Source of the DNA: Nocardioides ganghwensis
Lineage (GTDB): Bacteria > Actinomycetota > Actinomycetes > Propionibacteriales > Nocardioidaceae
DNA length: 64,000 nt
Assembly: GCF_014779655.1 (NCBI RefSeq)
Contig: NZ_JACXYX010000007.1
Span: forward strand, 175,203 to 239,202
Direction: 5' to 3'
The notes under the pieces are model-generated. The model did not search any database, was not told the DNA's origin, and worked only from the letters and a program-made list of their open reading frames with translations. Positions 32,852 through 41,600 of this stretch are shown piece after piece. Numbering within the stretch: the first letter of the stretch is position 1; the number at the start of each line of letters is the position of its first letter. The translations under genes and the position numbers were made by a program.

Positions 32852-34023
32852 GAGTCCCACGGTATCCATGCCCTGACGGCGTACCCGCCGGTGGCGTCGC
32901 TGCCGTGGCTGATCCGCCCGCCCGCGAGGGCCGCCCGCTCCGCGAGGCCGAGCAGGCCGAGTCCCGAGACCGGCAGTGCCGACGTCTCGCGCGGACCGAC
33001 CGGCGCTGCGTTGCGCACCCCGATCACGAGCCCGTCGTGGGGGGTGCCCGCGATGTCGACGGTGACGGCCGTGCCGGGGGCGTGCTTGCGCACGTTGGTC
33101 AGCGCCTCCTGCACGATCCGGAAGGCCGTGCGCCCGGTGGCCGCCGGCACGTCGCCCTCGACGCGGTTCGACAGCCGTACGCGCATGCCGCCCGCGGACT
33201 CCTCGGCGACGAGGCCGGACACGTCGTCGATGCCCGGCTGGGGCCGCTCGGGGGCGGCGTCGGCGGGCTGCAGCGGGTCGCGCAACACCCCCAGCACGGC
33301 GCGGAGGTCCGACAGGGCCCGGTGGGCGTTCTCCTCGATCGACTTCGCGGCGCCGGCCTGCTCCTGCGCGGTGAGGTCCGTGCGGTAGCCGAGCGCCCCC
33401 GCGTGCATGGCGACCAGCGAGATCCGGTGGGCGAGCACGTCGTGCATCTCGCGGGCGATCCGGGTGCGCTCGGCGGCCTGCGCCTGCGCCACCCGTGCCA
33501 GCTGCTCGCGCTCGGCGGTGAGGGCACGCTCGCGGTAGGAGTCGACCAGCTGGCGCTGGGATCCCATCGCGTAGCCCGTGGCGACGAGGGTCCCCGTCAC
33601 CAGCGCGCCGAAGGCCATCGAGACCCACAGCGGCAGCGCGTCCTCGGAGATCCCCACTCGCTCCTGCACGACGCCGGACAGGACGCTCAGCGGTCCCACC
33701 ACCGCAAGCAGCCGCCACCGTCGGTGCGACGCGAGGGACCCGACCACCCAGGAGGCCGGCCCGGCGCTGGAGGCGGACACGCAGCCGAACGCGGTCAGCA
33801 CGAGCGCGACGGCAGCGGGATGGCGGTGTCGCCACCGGACGAGCACGAACGACAGCAGGCCGAGCACGGGGTCGCCGTAGAGGAACCACGTGAGCGCCGC
33901 GTCGGAGGGTCGCTCTCCCGCGCTCACGAGGGGCACACCCCACACGAAGGCGCTGATGGCGACCGCGAGCGCGTAGCGCCAGGCCGATGCCAACCGGCCC
34001 GTCCTCCCACGCGTCTCCGGCAT
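32848..34023 (-). CDS. Membrane sensor histidine kinase (HisKA_3)
   Basis: 391 residues. N-terminal membrane segments (YALAVAISAFVWGVPLV; GLLSFVLVRW; PAAVALVLTAFGCVSASSAG; WVSMAFGALVTGTLVATGYAMG), then HisKA_3 with REMHDVLAHRISLVAMHAGAL and an ATPase domain with QEALTNVRKHAPG and GLGLLGLAERAALAGG. It is the sensor for the coupled response regulator. TAGTCT lies 13 bases before the ATG. Divergent from an ABC exporter, a common arrangement for drug or peptide-responsive systems. Confidence 0.92.
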   Translation of the reverse strand: MPETRGRTGRLASAWRYALAVAISAFVWGVPLVSAGERPSDAALTWFLYGDPVLGLLSFVLVRWRHRHPAAVALVLTAFGCVSASSAGPASWVVGSLASHRRWRLLAVVGPLSVLSGVVQERVGISEDALPLWVSMAFGALVTGTLVATGYAMGSQRQLVDSYRERALTAEREQLARVAQAQAAERTRIAREMHDVLAHRISLVAMHAGALGYRTDLTAQEQAGAAKSIEENAHRALSDLRAVLGVLRDPLQPADAAPERPQPGIDDVSGLVAEESAGGMRVRLSNRVEGDVPAATGRTAFRIVQEALTNVRKHAPGTAVTVDIAGTPHDGLVIGVRNAAPVGPRETSALPVSGLGLLGLAERAALAGGRISHGSDATGGYAVRAWIPWDS

Positions 34024-34164
34024 GGTGCCGAGACTAGGGGGCCGGTCGGCCGCATCGCGTCCGACCAAGGTGTCGTCCTGACTGTCGAGGTCGATACCGC
34101 GGTCGGACCCCGCGGACCCCTGCGCCCGATGCGGGACGGTCCTCCCGCCGCGGAGGGTGGAGCC

Positions 34165-35061
34165 ATGATCACAGTCGAGAACCTCACCAAGCGCTACGGC
34201 GGTTTCACCGCCGTGGACGACATCTCGTTCCAGGTCCGTCCGGGGAGCGTCGTCGGCTTCCTCGGCCCGAACGGTGCCGGCAAGTCCACGGCCATGCGGA
34301 TGATGACGGGCCTCACGCCCGCCACCTCCGGTCGGGCCACGATCCTGGGCCGGACCTACCGCGAGCTGCACAACCCCGGCCGCCAGGTCGGAGTGATGCT
34401 CGATGCTTCCGCCCAGCACCCCGGACGTACGGGGCGGGAGGTCCTGCGCGTCGCCGCGGTGTCCGTCGGTGTCGGCAAGGCGCGCGTCGAGGAGGTCCTC
34501 ACGCTCGTCGGGCTGACCGACAAGGAGGCCGGGCGTCGGGTCCGCAACTACTCCCTCGGCATGCGCCAGCGCCTCGGCATCGCCGCCGCACTCCTCGGCG
34601 AGCCGCAGGTCCTGGTCCTCGACGAGCCGGCCAACGGCCTCGACCCGCAGGGCATCCACTGGATGCGCGGGCTGCTGCGCCGCTTCGCCGACGGCGGCGG
34701 CACTGTGCTGCTCTCCAGCCACCTGCTCCACGAGGTGCAGATCGTCGCCGACGACCTCGTCATGATCGGCCGCGGACGCATCGTGGCGATGGGCTCCAAG
34801 GAGGAGCTGCTCGCCCGTGGCGGCACGACCGTCCAGTCCACCGACGACGCCCGCCTGACCCGCCTGCTGGAGGCGGCCGGCGTGCCGGTGTCCCGCACCG
34901 GGTCCGGGCTGGTGGTGGACGGCGAGGCGCGCGTGGTCGGCGAGATCGCCGCCCGCGAGTCCGTCGTGCTCCTCGAGCTGCGCTCCGGCGGCTCGGAGGG
35001 CCTCGAAGAGATGTTCCTCGGCCTCACGGCCGCCACGTCCCGCGAAGGAGACGCAGCATGA
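34165..35061 (+). CDS. ABC transporter ATP-binding protein
   Basis: 298 residues. Walker A GPNGAGKST (about 33-41), signature NYSLGMRQRLGIAAALLG, Walker B VLVLDEPANGLDP and the switch His in LLSSHLLHEV. The C-terminal tail is typical for ABC-2 drug/lantibiotic exporters. ATG 34165 follows GGAGGGTGGAGCC. Its stop is four bases past the ATG of the permease gene (ATGA, 35058-35061). Divergent from the two-component system, which probably controls it. Confidence 0.95.
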   Translation: MITVENLTKRYGGFTAVDDISFQVRPGSVVGFLGPNGAGKSTAMRMMTGLTPATSGRATILGRTYRELHNPGRQVGVMLDASAQHPGRTGREVLRVAAVSVGVGKARVEEVLTLVGLTDKEAGRRVRNYSLGMRQRLGIAAALLGEPQVLVLDEPANGLDPQGIHWMRGLLRRFADGGGTVLLSSHLLHEVQIVADDLVMIGRGRIVAMGSKEELLARGGTTVQSTDDARLTRLLEAAGVPVSRTGSGLVVDGEARVVGEIAARESVVLLELRSGGSEGLEEMFLGLTAATSREGDAA

Positions 35062-35879
35062 GCACCCACACGAGCACCGGCACCACGCACTCCCCCGCAC
35101 CCGCCGTCGGCCGAGGCGCCGCCGACGCACCCACCGCGACCGCCCTCCCCGGGCGCCCGGGCGTGCCGTTCGGACGGACGTTCCGGGCCGAGCTGCGCAA
35201 GATGGTCGACACCCGCGCGGGCCGCTGGATGATCATCGTGATGGCCGCCGTCGCGGTGCTGGTCCTGGCCGGCTTCGTGATCTGGGGGCCGGCCGAGGAC
35301 GCGTCGTTCCGGGGGCTCCTCGAGCTCGCGACGCTGCCGCTGGCGATGCTGCTGCCGATCATCGGCATCATGGCAGCCACGGCCGAGTGGTCGCAGCGCA
35401 CCGGCCTGGTCACCTTCGTCCTCGAGCCCCGACGCGGGCGCGTCGTGCTGGCCAAGGGGCTGGCCGCCCTCGTCCTCGCGGCAGTGGTCCTCGCGGCGGC
35501 CGTCGCCGCGTCGGCCGTCGCGAACCTCGTCGGCGGAACCGGCGAGTGGGACCTCACGGCCGCGATGGGCGGCGGCGTGCTGCTCGCCCTGCTGGTCTAC
35601 GTCCTGCAGGGCGTGGCCTTCGGCCTGCTGTTCCTCAACACCCCCGTCGCCATCGTCTCGGTGCTGGTCCTGCCGACCGTCTGGTCGATCGCCACGATGG
35701 CCGTCTCCTCGCTCGAGGAGGCCGGACGGTGGCTCAACCTCGACCTGGTCACGCAGCCGCTCTTCGCCGGCGAGATGGCCGGTCGCGACTGGGCCCAGCT
35801 CGCGACCGCGGGCGCCGTCTGGGTGCTGCTGCCGCTGACGGTCGGGACCTACCGGGTCCTCCACCGTGAGGTGAAGTAG
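35058..35879 (+). CDS. ABC-2 type permease
   Basis: 273 residues with a Thr/Pro-rich cytoplasmic N-terminus followed by FRAELRKMVDTRAGRWMIIVMAAVAVL, typical of ABC-2 permeases, and about six membrane segments (LPLAMLLPIIGIMAATAEW; VLAAVVLAAAVAASAVANLVGG; VLLALLVYVLQGVAFGLLFL; AIVSVLVLPTVWSIATMAV). It pairs with the upstream ATPase as an exporter of unknown substrate. Confidence 0.9.
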   Translation: MSTHTSTGTTHSPAPAVGRGAADAPTATALPGRPGVPFGRTFRAELRKMVDTRAGRWMIIVMAAVAVLVLAGFVIWGPAEDASFRGLLELATLPLAMLLPIIGIMAATAEWSQRTGLVTFVLEPRRGRVVLAKGLAALVLAAVVLAAAVAASAVANLVGGTGEWDLTAAMGGGVLLALLVYVLQGVAFGLLFLNTPVAIVSVLVLPTVWSIATMAVSSLEEAGRWLNLDLVTQPLFAGEMAGRDWAQLATAGAVWVLLPLTVGTYRVLHREVK

Positions 35880-35915
35880 CCGGGAACCTCCACCTCAACC
35901 CCGTCGCCACCGACT

Positions 35916-35963
35916 CACCACCTGGATCACCACCTGGATCACCACCTGGATCACCACCTGGAT
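35916..35963. repeat. 12-base tandem repeat, four copies, at S4 gene stop
   Basis: Four perfect copies of CACCACCTGGAT (35916-35927, 35928-35939, 35940-35951, 35952-35963) with a fifth partial copy (CACCACGG) inside the end of the S4 gene. On the minus strand the unit reads TGG TGA TCC AGG in frame with the S4 gene, so every unit supplies another in-frame stop. Confidence 0.9.
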
Positions 35964-36217
35964 CACCACGGGACGTCGATCTCGACCTCCCCGGTGGCGA
36001 CCCGGGCCGCCAGCCCGCCCAGCGTGACCACGTCACCGGGGACGAGCTGGCGGCCCCTTCGTGTCTCGACCTCGTCGTTGACCCGTACGGCGCCGTCGGC
36101 GATCACCGGCTTGGCCTCGGCGCCGGACTCGACGAGGTTGGCGAGCTTGAGGAACTGGCCCAGCCGGATCGACTCGTCGCGGATCGGGACGTCGATGGGT
36201 TCACTGGTCTGCGGCAC
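35963..36217 (-). CDS. Small S4-domain RNA-binding protein
   Basis: 84 residues. S4 domain: RLGQFLKLANLVESGAEAKPVIADGAVRVNDEVETRRGRQLVPGDVV, as in YbcJ/YaaA-like proteins that bind structured RNA. GTG 36217 follows a TACCCT -10 at exactly 12 bases, so the message is predicted to be leaderless. It is divergent from the PLD-like gene with only 19 bases between start codons. Its stop codon lies in the 12-base tandem repeat. Confidence 0.88.
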   Translation of the reverse strand: MPQTSEPIDVPIRDESIRLGQFLKLANLVESGAEAKPVIADGAVRVNDEVETRRGRQLVPGDVVTLGGLAARVATGEVEIDVPW

Positions 36218-36222
36218 TTCTC

Positions 36223-36229
36223 TAGGGTA
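36223..36229. promoter_or_regulatory. Overlapping divergent -10 elements
   Basis: TAGGGT on the plus strand (36223-36228) serves the PLD-like gene (GTG 36237, 14 bases away), and TACCCT on the minus strand (36229-36224) serves the S4 gene (GTG 36217, 12 bases away). The two hexamers share five base pairs. Confidence 0.5.
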
Positions 36230-36236
36230 GGCGTCC

Positions 36237-37439
36237 GTGCGCCTCTCACGTTGGTCCCGGTCCGTCGCGACGCTCTGCCTGCTGGTGCCGCTGCTCGCCC
36301 TCGGCACGCCGGCGGGGGCGGAGCGCGACCTGCGGAAGCCGGCCCCCAGGTCCGGCTGCTGGGCGGAGGCGGGGACCGAGGTGTGCTTCACCTCGCCCCT
36401 GGCCCGACCCGGCGACCCGACCGTGCTCGACCGTCCCAGCCGGCTCTTCGACTCCGCCGGCCCCGGTGACACGATCCGGATCGCGATGTTCCGGTGGGAC
36501 ATCAAGCCCCCGACCGACGCCATCCTCGCCGCGCAGCGACGCGGCGCGACGGTGCTGCTCGTGGGCGACGACGACCTGCGGCTCAACCGGCAGGGCCGCC
36601 AGCTGATCCGGACCCTCGAGGAGCAGGACCCGACCCGCACCAACGTCACGATCTGCAAGGGCGCGTGCCTGCCGTGGCGCGCGCCCGGGCCGTACCCGGA
36701 CAGCCAGGACGTGCAGCACCTGAAGTTCTACGTCACCGACATCGGCGGCGTGCAGTCCTTCATCACCTCCTCGGCCAACCTCGAGGACCGCCAGTACCGG
36801 CAGTACAACTCGCTCCTGAAGATCGACGACCCCGGCCTCCACCAGTTCGGCGTCGACTACTTCAACCGCCTCGAGGCGCAGAGCCTCCGGGTCGACGGGC
36901 AGCGCTGGGACGACCGGCGCAAGACGTGGAGCAGCGGCGGCACCACTGCGGCCGTCTACCCCAACCGCAGCGACCTGCTCCTGTCGACGCTGCGCGACCT
37001 GAGCTGCCGTCGCGGCGCCCGCGACGTCTCGGCGATGTTCGCGGTGATCCAGCGCGCCGACGTGCGCGACCAACTCGCCCGGCTGTCCCGCTCGGGCTGC
37101 CGGGTGCGGATCGTGACCTCGCGCGACACCGTGGAGAACTGGCTCCAGCGCTCGCTGCCGGCCGGCGACATCCCCGACCGGATGGTCCGCACCGTGCTGA
37201 CCCACGACAAGATGCTCGTGGCCGACGCTCGGTTCCGCGGGCGCGCGACCCAGCTGGTCGTGACGGGCACGTCCAACACCACGTGCGGCGGTCTGCTCTA
37301 CAACGACGAGGTGATGCTGCGCATCGTCGGCAACCGGTGGCTGCACGACCAGTACCTCGCGCACTTCGACGACGCGTACGCCCGCGCGCGACAGAGCACG
37401 TCGCGGATCATGCCGGTGATGAAGCCCTGTCGCCGCTGA
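36237..37439 (+). CDS. Secreted phospholipase D-like protein
   Basis: 400 residues with a signal peptide (MRLSRWSRSVATLCLLVPLLALGTPAGA). Two HKD-type motifs: HLKFYVTD (about residue 160) followed by SSANLEDRQYRQYN, and HDKMLVAD (about 322) followed by TGTSNTTCGG. Two copies in one chain match the PLD superfamily of phosphodiesterases. Substrate (phospholipid or other phosphodiester) is unknown. Cysteines throughout suit an exported protein. Confidence 0.86.
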   Translation: MRLSRWSRSVATLCLLVPLLALGTPAGAERDLRKPAPRSGCWAEAGTEVCFTSPLARPGDPTVLDRPSRLFDSAGPGDTIRIAMFRWDIKPPTDAILAAQRRGATVLLVGDDDLRLNRQGRQLIRTLEEQDPTRTNVTICKGACLPWRAPGPYPDSQDVQHLKFYVTDIGGVQSFITSSANLEDRQYRQYNSLLKIDDPGLHQFGVDYFNRLEAQSLRVDGQRWDDRRKTWSSGGTTAAVYPNRSDLLLSTLRDLSCRRGARDVSAMFAVIQRADVRDQLARLSRSGCRVRIVTSRDTVENWLQRSLPAGDIPDRMVRTVLTHDKMLVADARFRGRATQLVVTGTSNTTCGGLLYNDEVMLRIVGNRWLHDQYLAHFDDAYARARQSTSRIMPVMKPCRR

Positions 37440-37464
37440 GCGGCCGGATGCCTCGGAGCCGGGG

Positions 37465-38772
37465 TCAGTGCACGGCCACGCTGACCGCGTGGATGACCAC
37501 GCCCACCAGCCCGCCGACGATGGTGCCGTTGATCCGGATGAACTGGAGGTCGCGGCCCACGTGCAGCTCGATGCGCCGTGCCGCCTCCTTGCCGTCCCAG
37601 CGCTCGATGGTGTGGGTGATCACGGTCGTGAGCTCGGCGCCGTAGCGCTCGACGGCGAAGACCGTGAGGTCGGCGGCGACCCGGTCCAGGCGCTCCCGCA
37701 GCGCGGCGTCGTCGCGGAGCCGGCCGGCGAACGTGCCCAGCTCGTCGAGCAGCCGCCGGCGCACCGCGCCCTTCGGGTCACGGATCGAGCCGAGCAGGGC
37801 CGTGCGCATGGCCTTCCAGAGCGAGATCGCGGTCGTCACCACCTGCGGGTGGTCGAGCAGGCGCTCCTTGAGGCCCTCGGTGCGCCGCTGCGTCTCCGGG
37901 TCGTTGAGGAGGTCGTGGGCCAGCTGGCCCAGCATCGAGTCGAGCGCCTCACGGGCCCGGTGGTGCGGGTCGTCGCGGATGTCCTCCAGCCACGCGAGCG
38001 CCTGGACGTGCAGCCGCGAGGTGACCGCGTCGTTGAGCTTGGGCGGCGCCCACCACGGCGCCCGCTCCTCGAGCACCCGGGAGAAGGTCTCCGGGTTGTC
38101 CACCAGCCAGCTGTGCAGCTCGTCGACGGCGAGGTCGACCAGCCCGTGGTGGAGGTCGTCGCGCAGCACCTCCATCAGCGTCGTGCCCAGCAGGGGTGAG
38201 ATCGGCTCCTCGCGGAAGCGGGGCACGAGCGCCTGCGTCACGAGGTCGGCGACGTGGTCGTCGCGCACCTTGCCCAGCGCGATCACCGCCACCTCAGCGA
38301 CCTCGTCGACCACGCGGCGGGCGTGGGCCGGGTCGGCCAGCCAGTCCCCGACCCGGGCCGAGATCGTCGCGGCCGCGACCCGCTCGCGGATGATGTCCTC
38401 CTGGAGGAAGTTCTCCCCGACGAACTCCTCGAGCCCCTTGCCGAGCTCGTCCTTGCGCTTCGGCACGAGTGCGGTGTGCGGGATCGGCAGGCCCAACGGG
38501 TGCTTGAAGAGCGCCGTCACGGCGAACCAGTCCGCGATCGCACCGACCATCGAGGCCTCGGCGCCCGCGTTGACGAAGCCCCAGAAGCCGTCGCGCCCCA
38601 GCGTGGCGACGTACACGCAGGCGGCGAACAGCAGCAGGCCGACGGCGACCGTACGCATCTGCCGCAGGCCGCGCCGACGCGCCTCGTCGGCGTCGGGGTC
38701 CGGGGTGATGAGCGAGATGGTGGGCTTCTTCCCCGGGTGGGAGGCAGCTGCCGTGGTGGACATGTCGGCCAT
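37465..38772 (-). CDS. DUF445 family membrane protein
   Basis: 435 residues. One or two membrane helices near the N-terminus (MRTVAVGLLLFAACVYVATL) followed by the signature GAEASMVGAIADWFAVTALFKHPLGLPIPHTALVPKRKDELGKGLEEFVGENFL and a long helical body, ending in a C-terminal hydrophobic tail (NGTIVGGLVGVVIHAVSVAVH). Family function unknown. ATG 38772 has GGGGGAGG just upstream. Nearly divergent from the cytidylyltransferase gene. Confidence 0.9.
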   Translation of the reverse strand: MADMSTTAAASHPGKKPTISLITPDPDADEARRRGLRQMRTVAVGLLLFAACVYVATLGRDGFWGFVNAGAEASMVGAIADWFAVTALFKHPLGLPIPHTALVPKRKDELGKGLEEFVGENFLQEDIIRERVAAATISARVGDWLADPAHARRVVDEVAEVAVIALGKVRDDHVADLVTQALVPRFREEPISPLLGTTLMEVLRDDLHHGLVDLAVDELHSWLVDNPETFSRVLEERAPWWAPPKLNDAVTSRLHVQALAWLEDIRDDPHHRAREALDSMLGQLAHDLLNDPETQRRTEGLKERLLDHPQVVTTAISLWKAMRTALLGSIRDPKGAVRRRLLDELGTFAGRLRDDAALRERLDRVAADLTVFAVERYGAELTTVITHTIERWDGKEAARRIELHVGRDLQFIRINGTIVGGLVGVVIHAVSVAVH

Positions 38773-38816
38773 CCTCCCCCACTGCCCCTCGGAGCCCGCG
38801 TGCCAGAATGCCGCGC

Positions 38817-39212
38817 ATGTCTCGCACCGTCATCACCTTCGGCACGTTCGACGTGTTCCATGTCGGACACCTGCGCGTCCTCGAGCGCGCCGCCGAGCTG
38901 GGTGACCGGCTGGTCGTCGGCGTCTCGGCCGACGCCCTCAACGAGCGCAAGAAGGGCCGGGCGCCGATCTTCAGCCAGCGCGAGCGGCTCGCCATCGTCG
39001 GCGCCCTCAAGGTCGTCGACGCGGTCTTCGTCGAGGAGAGCCTGGAGCAGAAGCGCGACTACATCGTCGAGCACGGCGCCGACGTCCTCGTGATGGGCGA
39101 CGACTGGGCGGGCAAGTTCGACGAGTTCGCCGACGTCTGCGAGGTCGTCTACCTCGAGCGCACGCCCGCGATCTCCACCACCGCGATCATCGAGCACATC
39201 GCCGACCTGTGA
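38817..39212 (+). CDS. Cytidylyltransferase-family protein (TagD-like)
   Basis: 131 residues, a complete small nucleotidyltransferase: GTFDVFHVGHLRVLERAAELGD with the HxGH motif, SADALNERKKGR, and the C-terminal YLERTPAISTTAII (ISTT replacing the usual RTxGISTT). Resembles glycerol-3-phosphate cytidylyltransferase, which makes CDP-glycerol. The acceptor is not certain. CAGAAT lies 13 bases before the ATG. Confidence 0.88.
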   Translation: MSRTVITFGTFDVFHVGHLRVLERAAELGDRLVVGVSADALNERKKGRAPIFSQRERLAIVGALKVVDAVFVEESLEQKRDYIVEHGADVLVMGDDWAGKFDEFADVCEVVYLERTPAISTTAIIEHIADL

Positions 39213-39304
39213 CCGCCGTGCCGTCCGGTCACGGCGCTGGGACCGCGGGGTTGTCACCCCGCCGGGTTAGGGTCGGCACGGACATGACAGACACGAGGGG
39301 AACC

Positions 39305-40894
39305 ATGCGCAGATTCGTCACCACCGCCATGACCATCGCACTGGTGGGCGGGGCGGCGCTCGCCGCGCCGGCCGTCGCTGCCGACAACGAAAGTCCGGGC
39401 CTGCCGGGCTCGGCCGGGGTCGTCGACCCGGGCGACCTGCTCGAGCTCACCCCCGAGGCGCCGCTGCCGGTGCTCGAGGAGGAGCTCGAGCCGACGGCGT
39501 CGGAGACGCTGACGACGGCTCGTCGGGTGCTCGCCGGCAACGCCCGCCCGAGCGACCCGTCCGCGACCCTCGTGCTGCGAGACCTCTGGATGCAGAAGGC
39601 ACAGCTGCGCGGCGCCGAGCGCCGCCAGGCCGACGCGCTGCTGGCCCGACCGACCGACGGGATCACCGACCCCCAGGGGTTCGGCTACTCGGTCGCCGAG
39701 GCCCCGCCGGTGTGCAACACCCGCCTGTGCATCCACTACGTCGCGACCGGCACCGACGCGCCGCCGTCGCCCGACTGGCCCGCGCAGAACCTCGCCGTCA
39801 TGGACTCGGTGTGGACCACCATCGTCGACGGCATGGGCTACCGCGCTCCCGTGCGTGACGGCTCGCGGGGCGGCAGCCCGCAGTTCGACGTCTACCTCAA
39901 GGACCTCGGCGGCTCCCTCTACGGGTTCTGCGCCGGCGAGCGCCGCGCCAAGAAGCGCACCGCCTCGGGCTACTGCGTCCTCGACAACGACTTCGCGACC
40001 AGCCAGTTCCCCAACAACACGCCCGCGGACAACCTGGCGGTGACCGCCGGCCACGAGTTCTTCCACGCCGTCCAGTACGCCTACGACTACGCCGAGGACC
40101 CGTGGATGATGGAGTCGACGGCGACGTGGATGGAGGAGCGGATCGCGACCCACGTCAACGACAACCGTCAGTACCTCCCGGTCAGCCAGATCTACGCCCC
40201 CCAGGTCCCGCTCGACGCGTTCAGCCGCACCAACGGCTTCCAGTACGGCAACTGGGTCTTCTGGGAGTACCTCACCTCGCGCTACGGCAACGGGCTGGTG
40301 CTCAAGGCCTGGAAGCAGGCCGGCACGCTCAGGCGCGACGGCGACAAGTACAGCCTCACGGCCCTGCAGAAGGTGCTGCGCAAGAAGGGCGGGTTCCACA
40401 AGAACTACGCCCGCTTCACCGCCGGCAACCTGACCCCGGCCGTCAACTTCCCCGAGGGCGCCGAGTACCCCGGCCCCAAGGTGCGCGGCGCCAAGGTCCT
40501 CAGCAAGCGCAAGCGGACCAAGCGCTTCGGCACCAGGATCAACCACCTCGCCTCGGCGTCCTACGTCTTCGGACCCCACGCGCGCCTGTCCGGCAAGAAG
40601 TGGAACCTGGCCCTCCAGGTCCGCGGCCCGGCCAAGCGCACGTCGCCGGCCGCCGTCGTGGTGGTCCACCTCCTCAACGGCAAGAAGCAGGTCAAGATGG
40701 TCCGGCTCAACCGCGCCGGCGACGGGCACAAGAAGGTGTCCTTCGACAGCCGGCGGGTGGGAGCCGTGTCCGTGACCCTCGTCAACGGCTCGACGCGCTA
40801 CCGCTGCAACCGCGACACCGTGCTCGCCTGCGGCGGCAAGTCGCTCGACGACCGCGCGCGCTTCTCCGTGAAGGCCCGCGTCACGCGGGGTTGA
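39305..40894 (+). CDS. Secreted zinc metalloprotease, MXAN_6640-like
   Basis: 529 residues. Signal peptide MRRFVTTAMTIALVGGAALAAPAVAA; ATG 39305 follows GAGGGGAACC. The zincin motif HEFFHAVQ (His250, Glu251, His254) is followed by MMESTATWMEERI, which can give the third ligand. The C-terminal 150 residues form a beta-rich domain (SYVFGPHARLSGKKWNLALQVRG). Similar proteins are annotated as MXAN_6640-family putative metalloproteases. A TAGGGT at 39268-39273 could start the message with a short leader. The stop codon lies in a tandem repeat. Confidence 0.82.
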   Translation: MRRFVTTAMTIALVGGAALAAPAVAADNESPGLPGSAGVVDPGDLLELTPEAPLPVLEEELEPTASETLTTARRVLAGNARPSDPSATLVLRDLWMQKAQLRGAERRQADALLARPTDGITDPQGFGYSVAEAPPVCNTRLCIHYVATGTDAPPSPDWPAQNLAVMDSVWTTIVDGMGYRAPVRDGSRGGSPQFDVYLKDLGGSLYGFCAGERRAKKRTASGYCVLDNDFATSQFPNNTPADNLAVTAGHEFFHAVQYAYDYAEDPWMMESTATWMEERIATHVNDNRQYLPVSQIYAPQVPLDAFSRTNGFQYGNWVFWEYLTSRYGNGLVLKAWKQAGTLRRDGDKYSLTALQKVLRKKGGFHKNYARFTAGNLTPAVNFPEGAEYPGPKVRGAKVLSKRKRTKRFGTRINHLASASYVFGPHARLSGKKWNLALQVRGPAKRTSPAAVVVVHLLNGKKQVKMVRLNRAGDGHKKVSFDSRRVGAVSVTLVNGSTRYRCNRDTVLACGGKSLDDRARFSVKARVTRG

Positions 40895-40942
40895 TCACCC
40901 GGGGTTGATCACCCGGGGTTGATCACCCGGGGTTGATCACCC
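40887..40942. repeat. 14-base tandem repeat, four copies, spanning two convergent stop codons
   Basis: Four perfect copies of GGGGTTGATCACCC (40887-40900, 40901-40914, 40915-40928, 40929-40942). Each contains TGATCA, a stop codon on both strands. The first copy holds the metalloprotease stop (40892-40894) and the fourth the TetR stop (40937-40939). Confidence 0.92.
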
Positions 40943-41560
40943 GGCGCTGATCCGCAGCAGGGCGTGGAGCGCGGCGACGCACTCCTCGACCAGCACCGAC
41001 ACCGGGACCGGGCGTTCACCGGTCGGCACTGCCGACCAGGTGAGCGCCCGGTCCTCTGTGTAGGCCCACCACGCACGTACGACGGGCCGCTGCGACTCCG
41101 GCACGCCGAGCGCCGCCACCACGCGCTCGGTGCTGCCCTCGCGCACCGAGTCCATCACCTCGGCGACCCGCGGGTCGGCCACCCCGTGGCCGTGCACGAG
41201 CGCGAGGTAGAAGCCGCGGCGTCGCTCGATCTGCTCGACCATCAGCCGGGTCGTCATCTCGACCTGCTCCTCCCCCGCCAGGTCCGGGTCCGGAGCGGTG
41301 GTGCGGAGCATTCGCCGGCCGGCCGCCGCGATGCAGGCGAGGTAGAAGTCGGTCTTCGTCGGGAAGTAGTGGAACAGCAGGCCCCGCGAGATCCCGGCCT
41401 CGGCCGCGACGTCGTCCATCGAGAGGTCCTGGATCGGGGTCTCGACGATCTTGGCGAGGCCGATGGCGACGAGCTGCCGGCGCCGGTCCTCCGCGCTCAG
41501 CCGACGGCGTACGGGCGGTGCCGCGCCGGGCTGCGGGGAGGGTGCGGGGTGATCGGCCAC
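40937..41560 (-). CDS. TetR-family regulator of the adjacent acyl-CoA operon
   Basis: 207 residues from GTG 41560, or 211 from ATG 41572. N-terminal helix-turn-helix: RRQLVAIGLAKIVETPIQDLSMDDVAAEAGISRGLLFHYFPTKTDFYLACIAAAG. The 15-base palindrome at 41565-41579 lies over the ATG 41572 start, which favours the GTG start or a message beginning inside the operator. Divergent from the acyl-CoA dehydrogenase operon, which it probably represses; an acyl-CoA is the likely ligand. Confidence 0.88.
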   Translation of the reverse strand: MADHPAPSPQPGAAPPVRRRLSAEDRRRQLVAIGLAKIVETPIQDLSMDDVAAEAGISRGLLFHYFPTKTDFYLACIAAAGRRMLRTTAPDPDLAGEEQVEMTTRLMVEQIERRRGFYLALVHGHGVADPRVAEVMDSVREGSTERVVAALGVPESQRPVVRAWWAYTEDRALTWSAVPTGERPVPVSVLVEECVAALHALLRISAG

Positions 41561-41564
41561 ACTA

Positions 41565-41579
41565 TTGAGCATTGCTCAA
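41565..41579. promoter_or_regulatory. TetR operator palindrome
   Basis: TTGAGCA-T-TGCTCAA, a perfect inverted repeat with one central base, in the 40-base space between the divergent TetR and acyl-CoA dehydrogenase genes. Confidence 0.75.
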
Positions 41580-41600
41580 CAGTGTGCGAAGGTCAACGAC

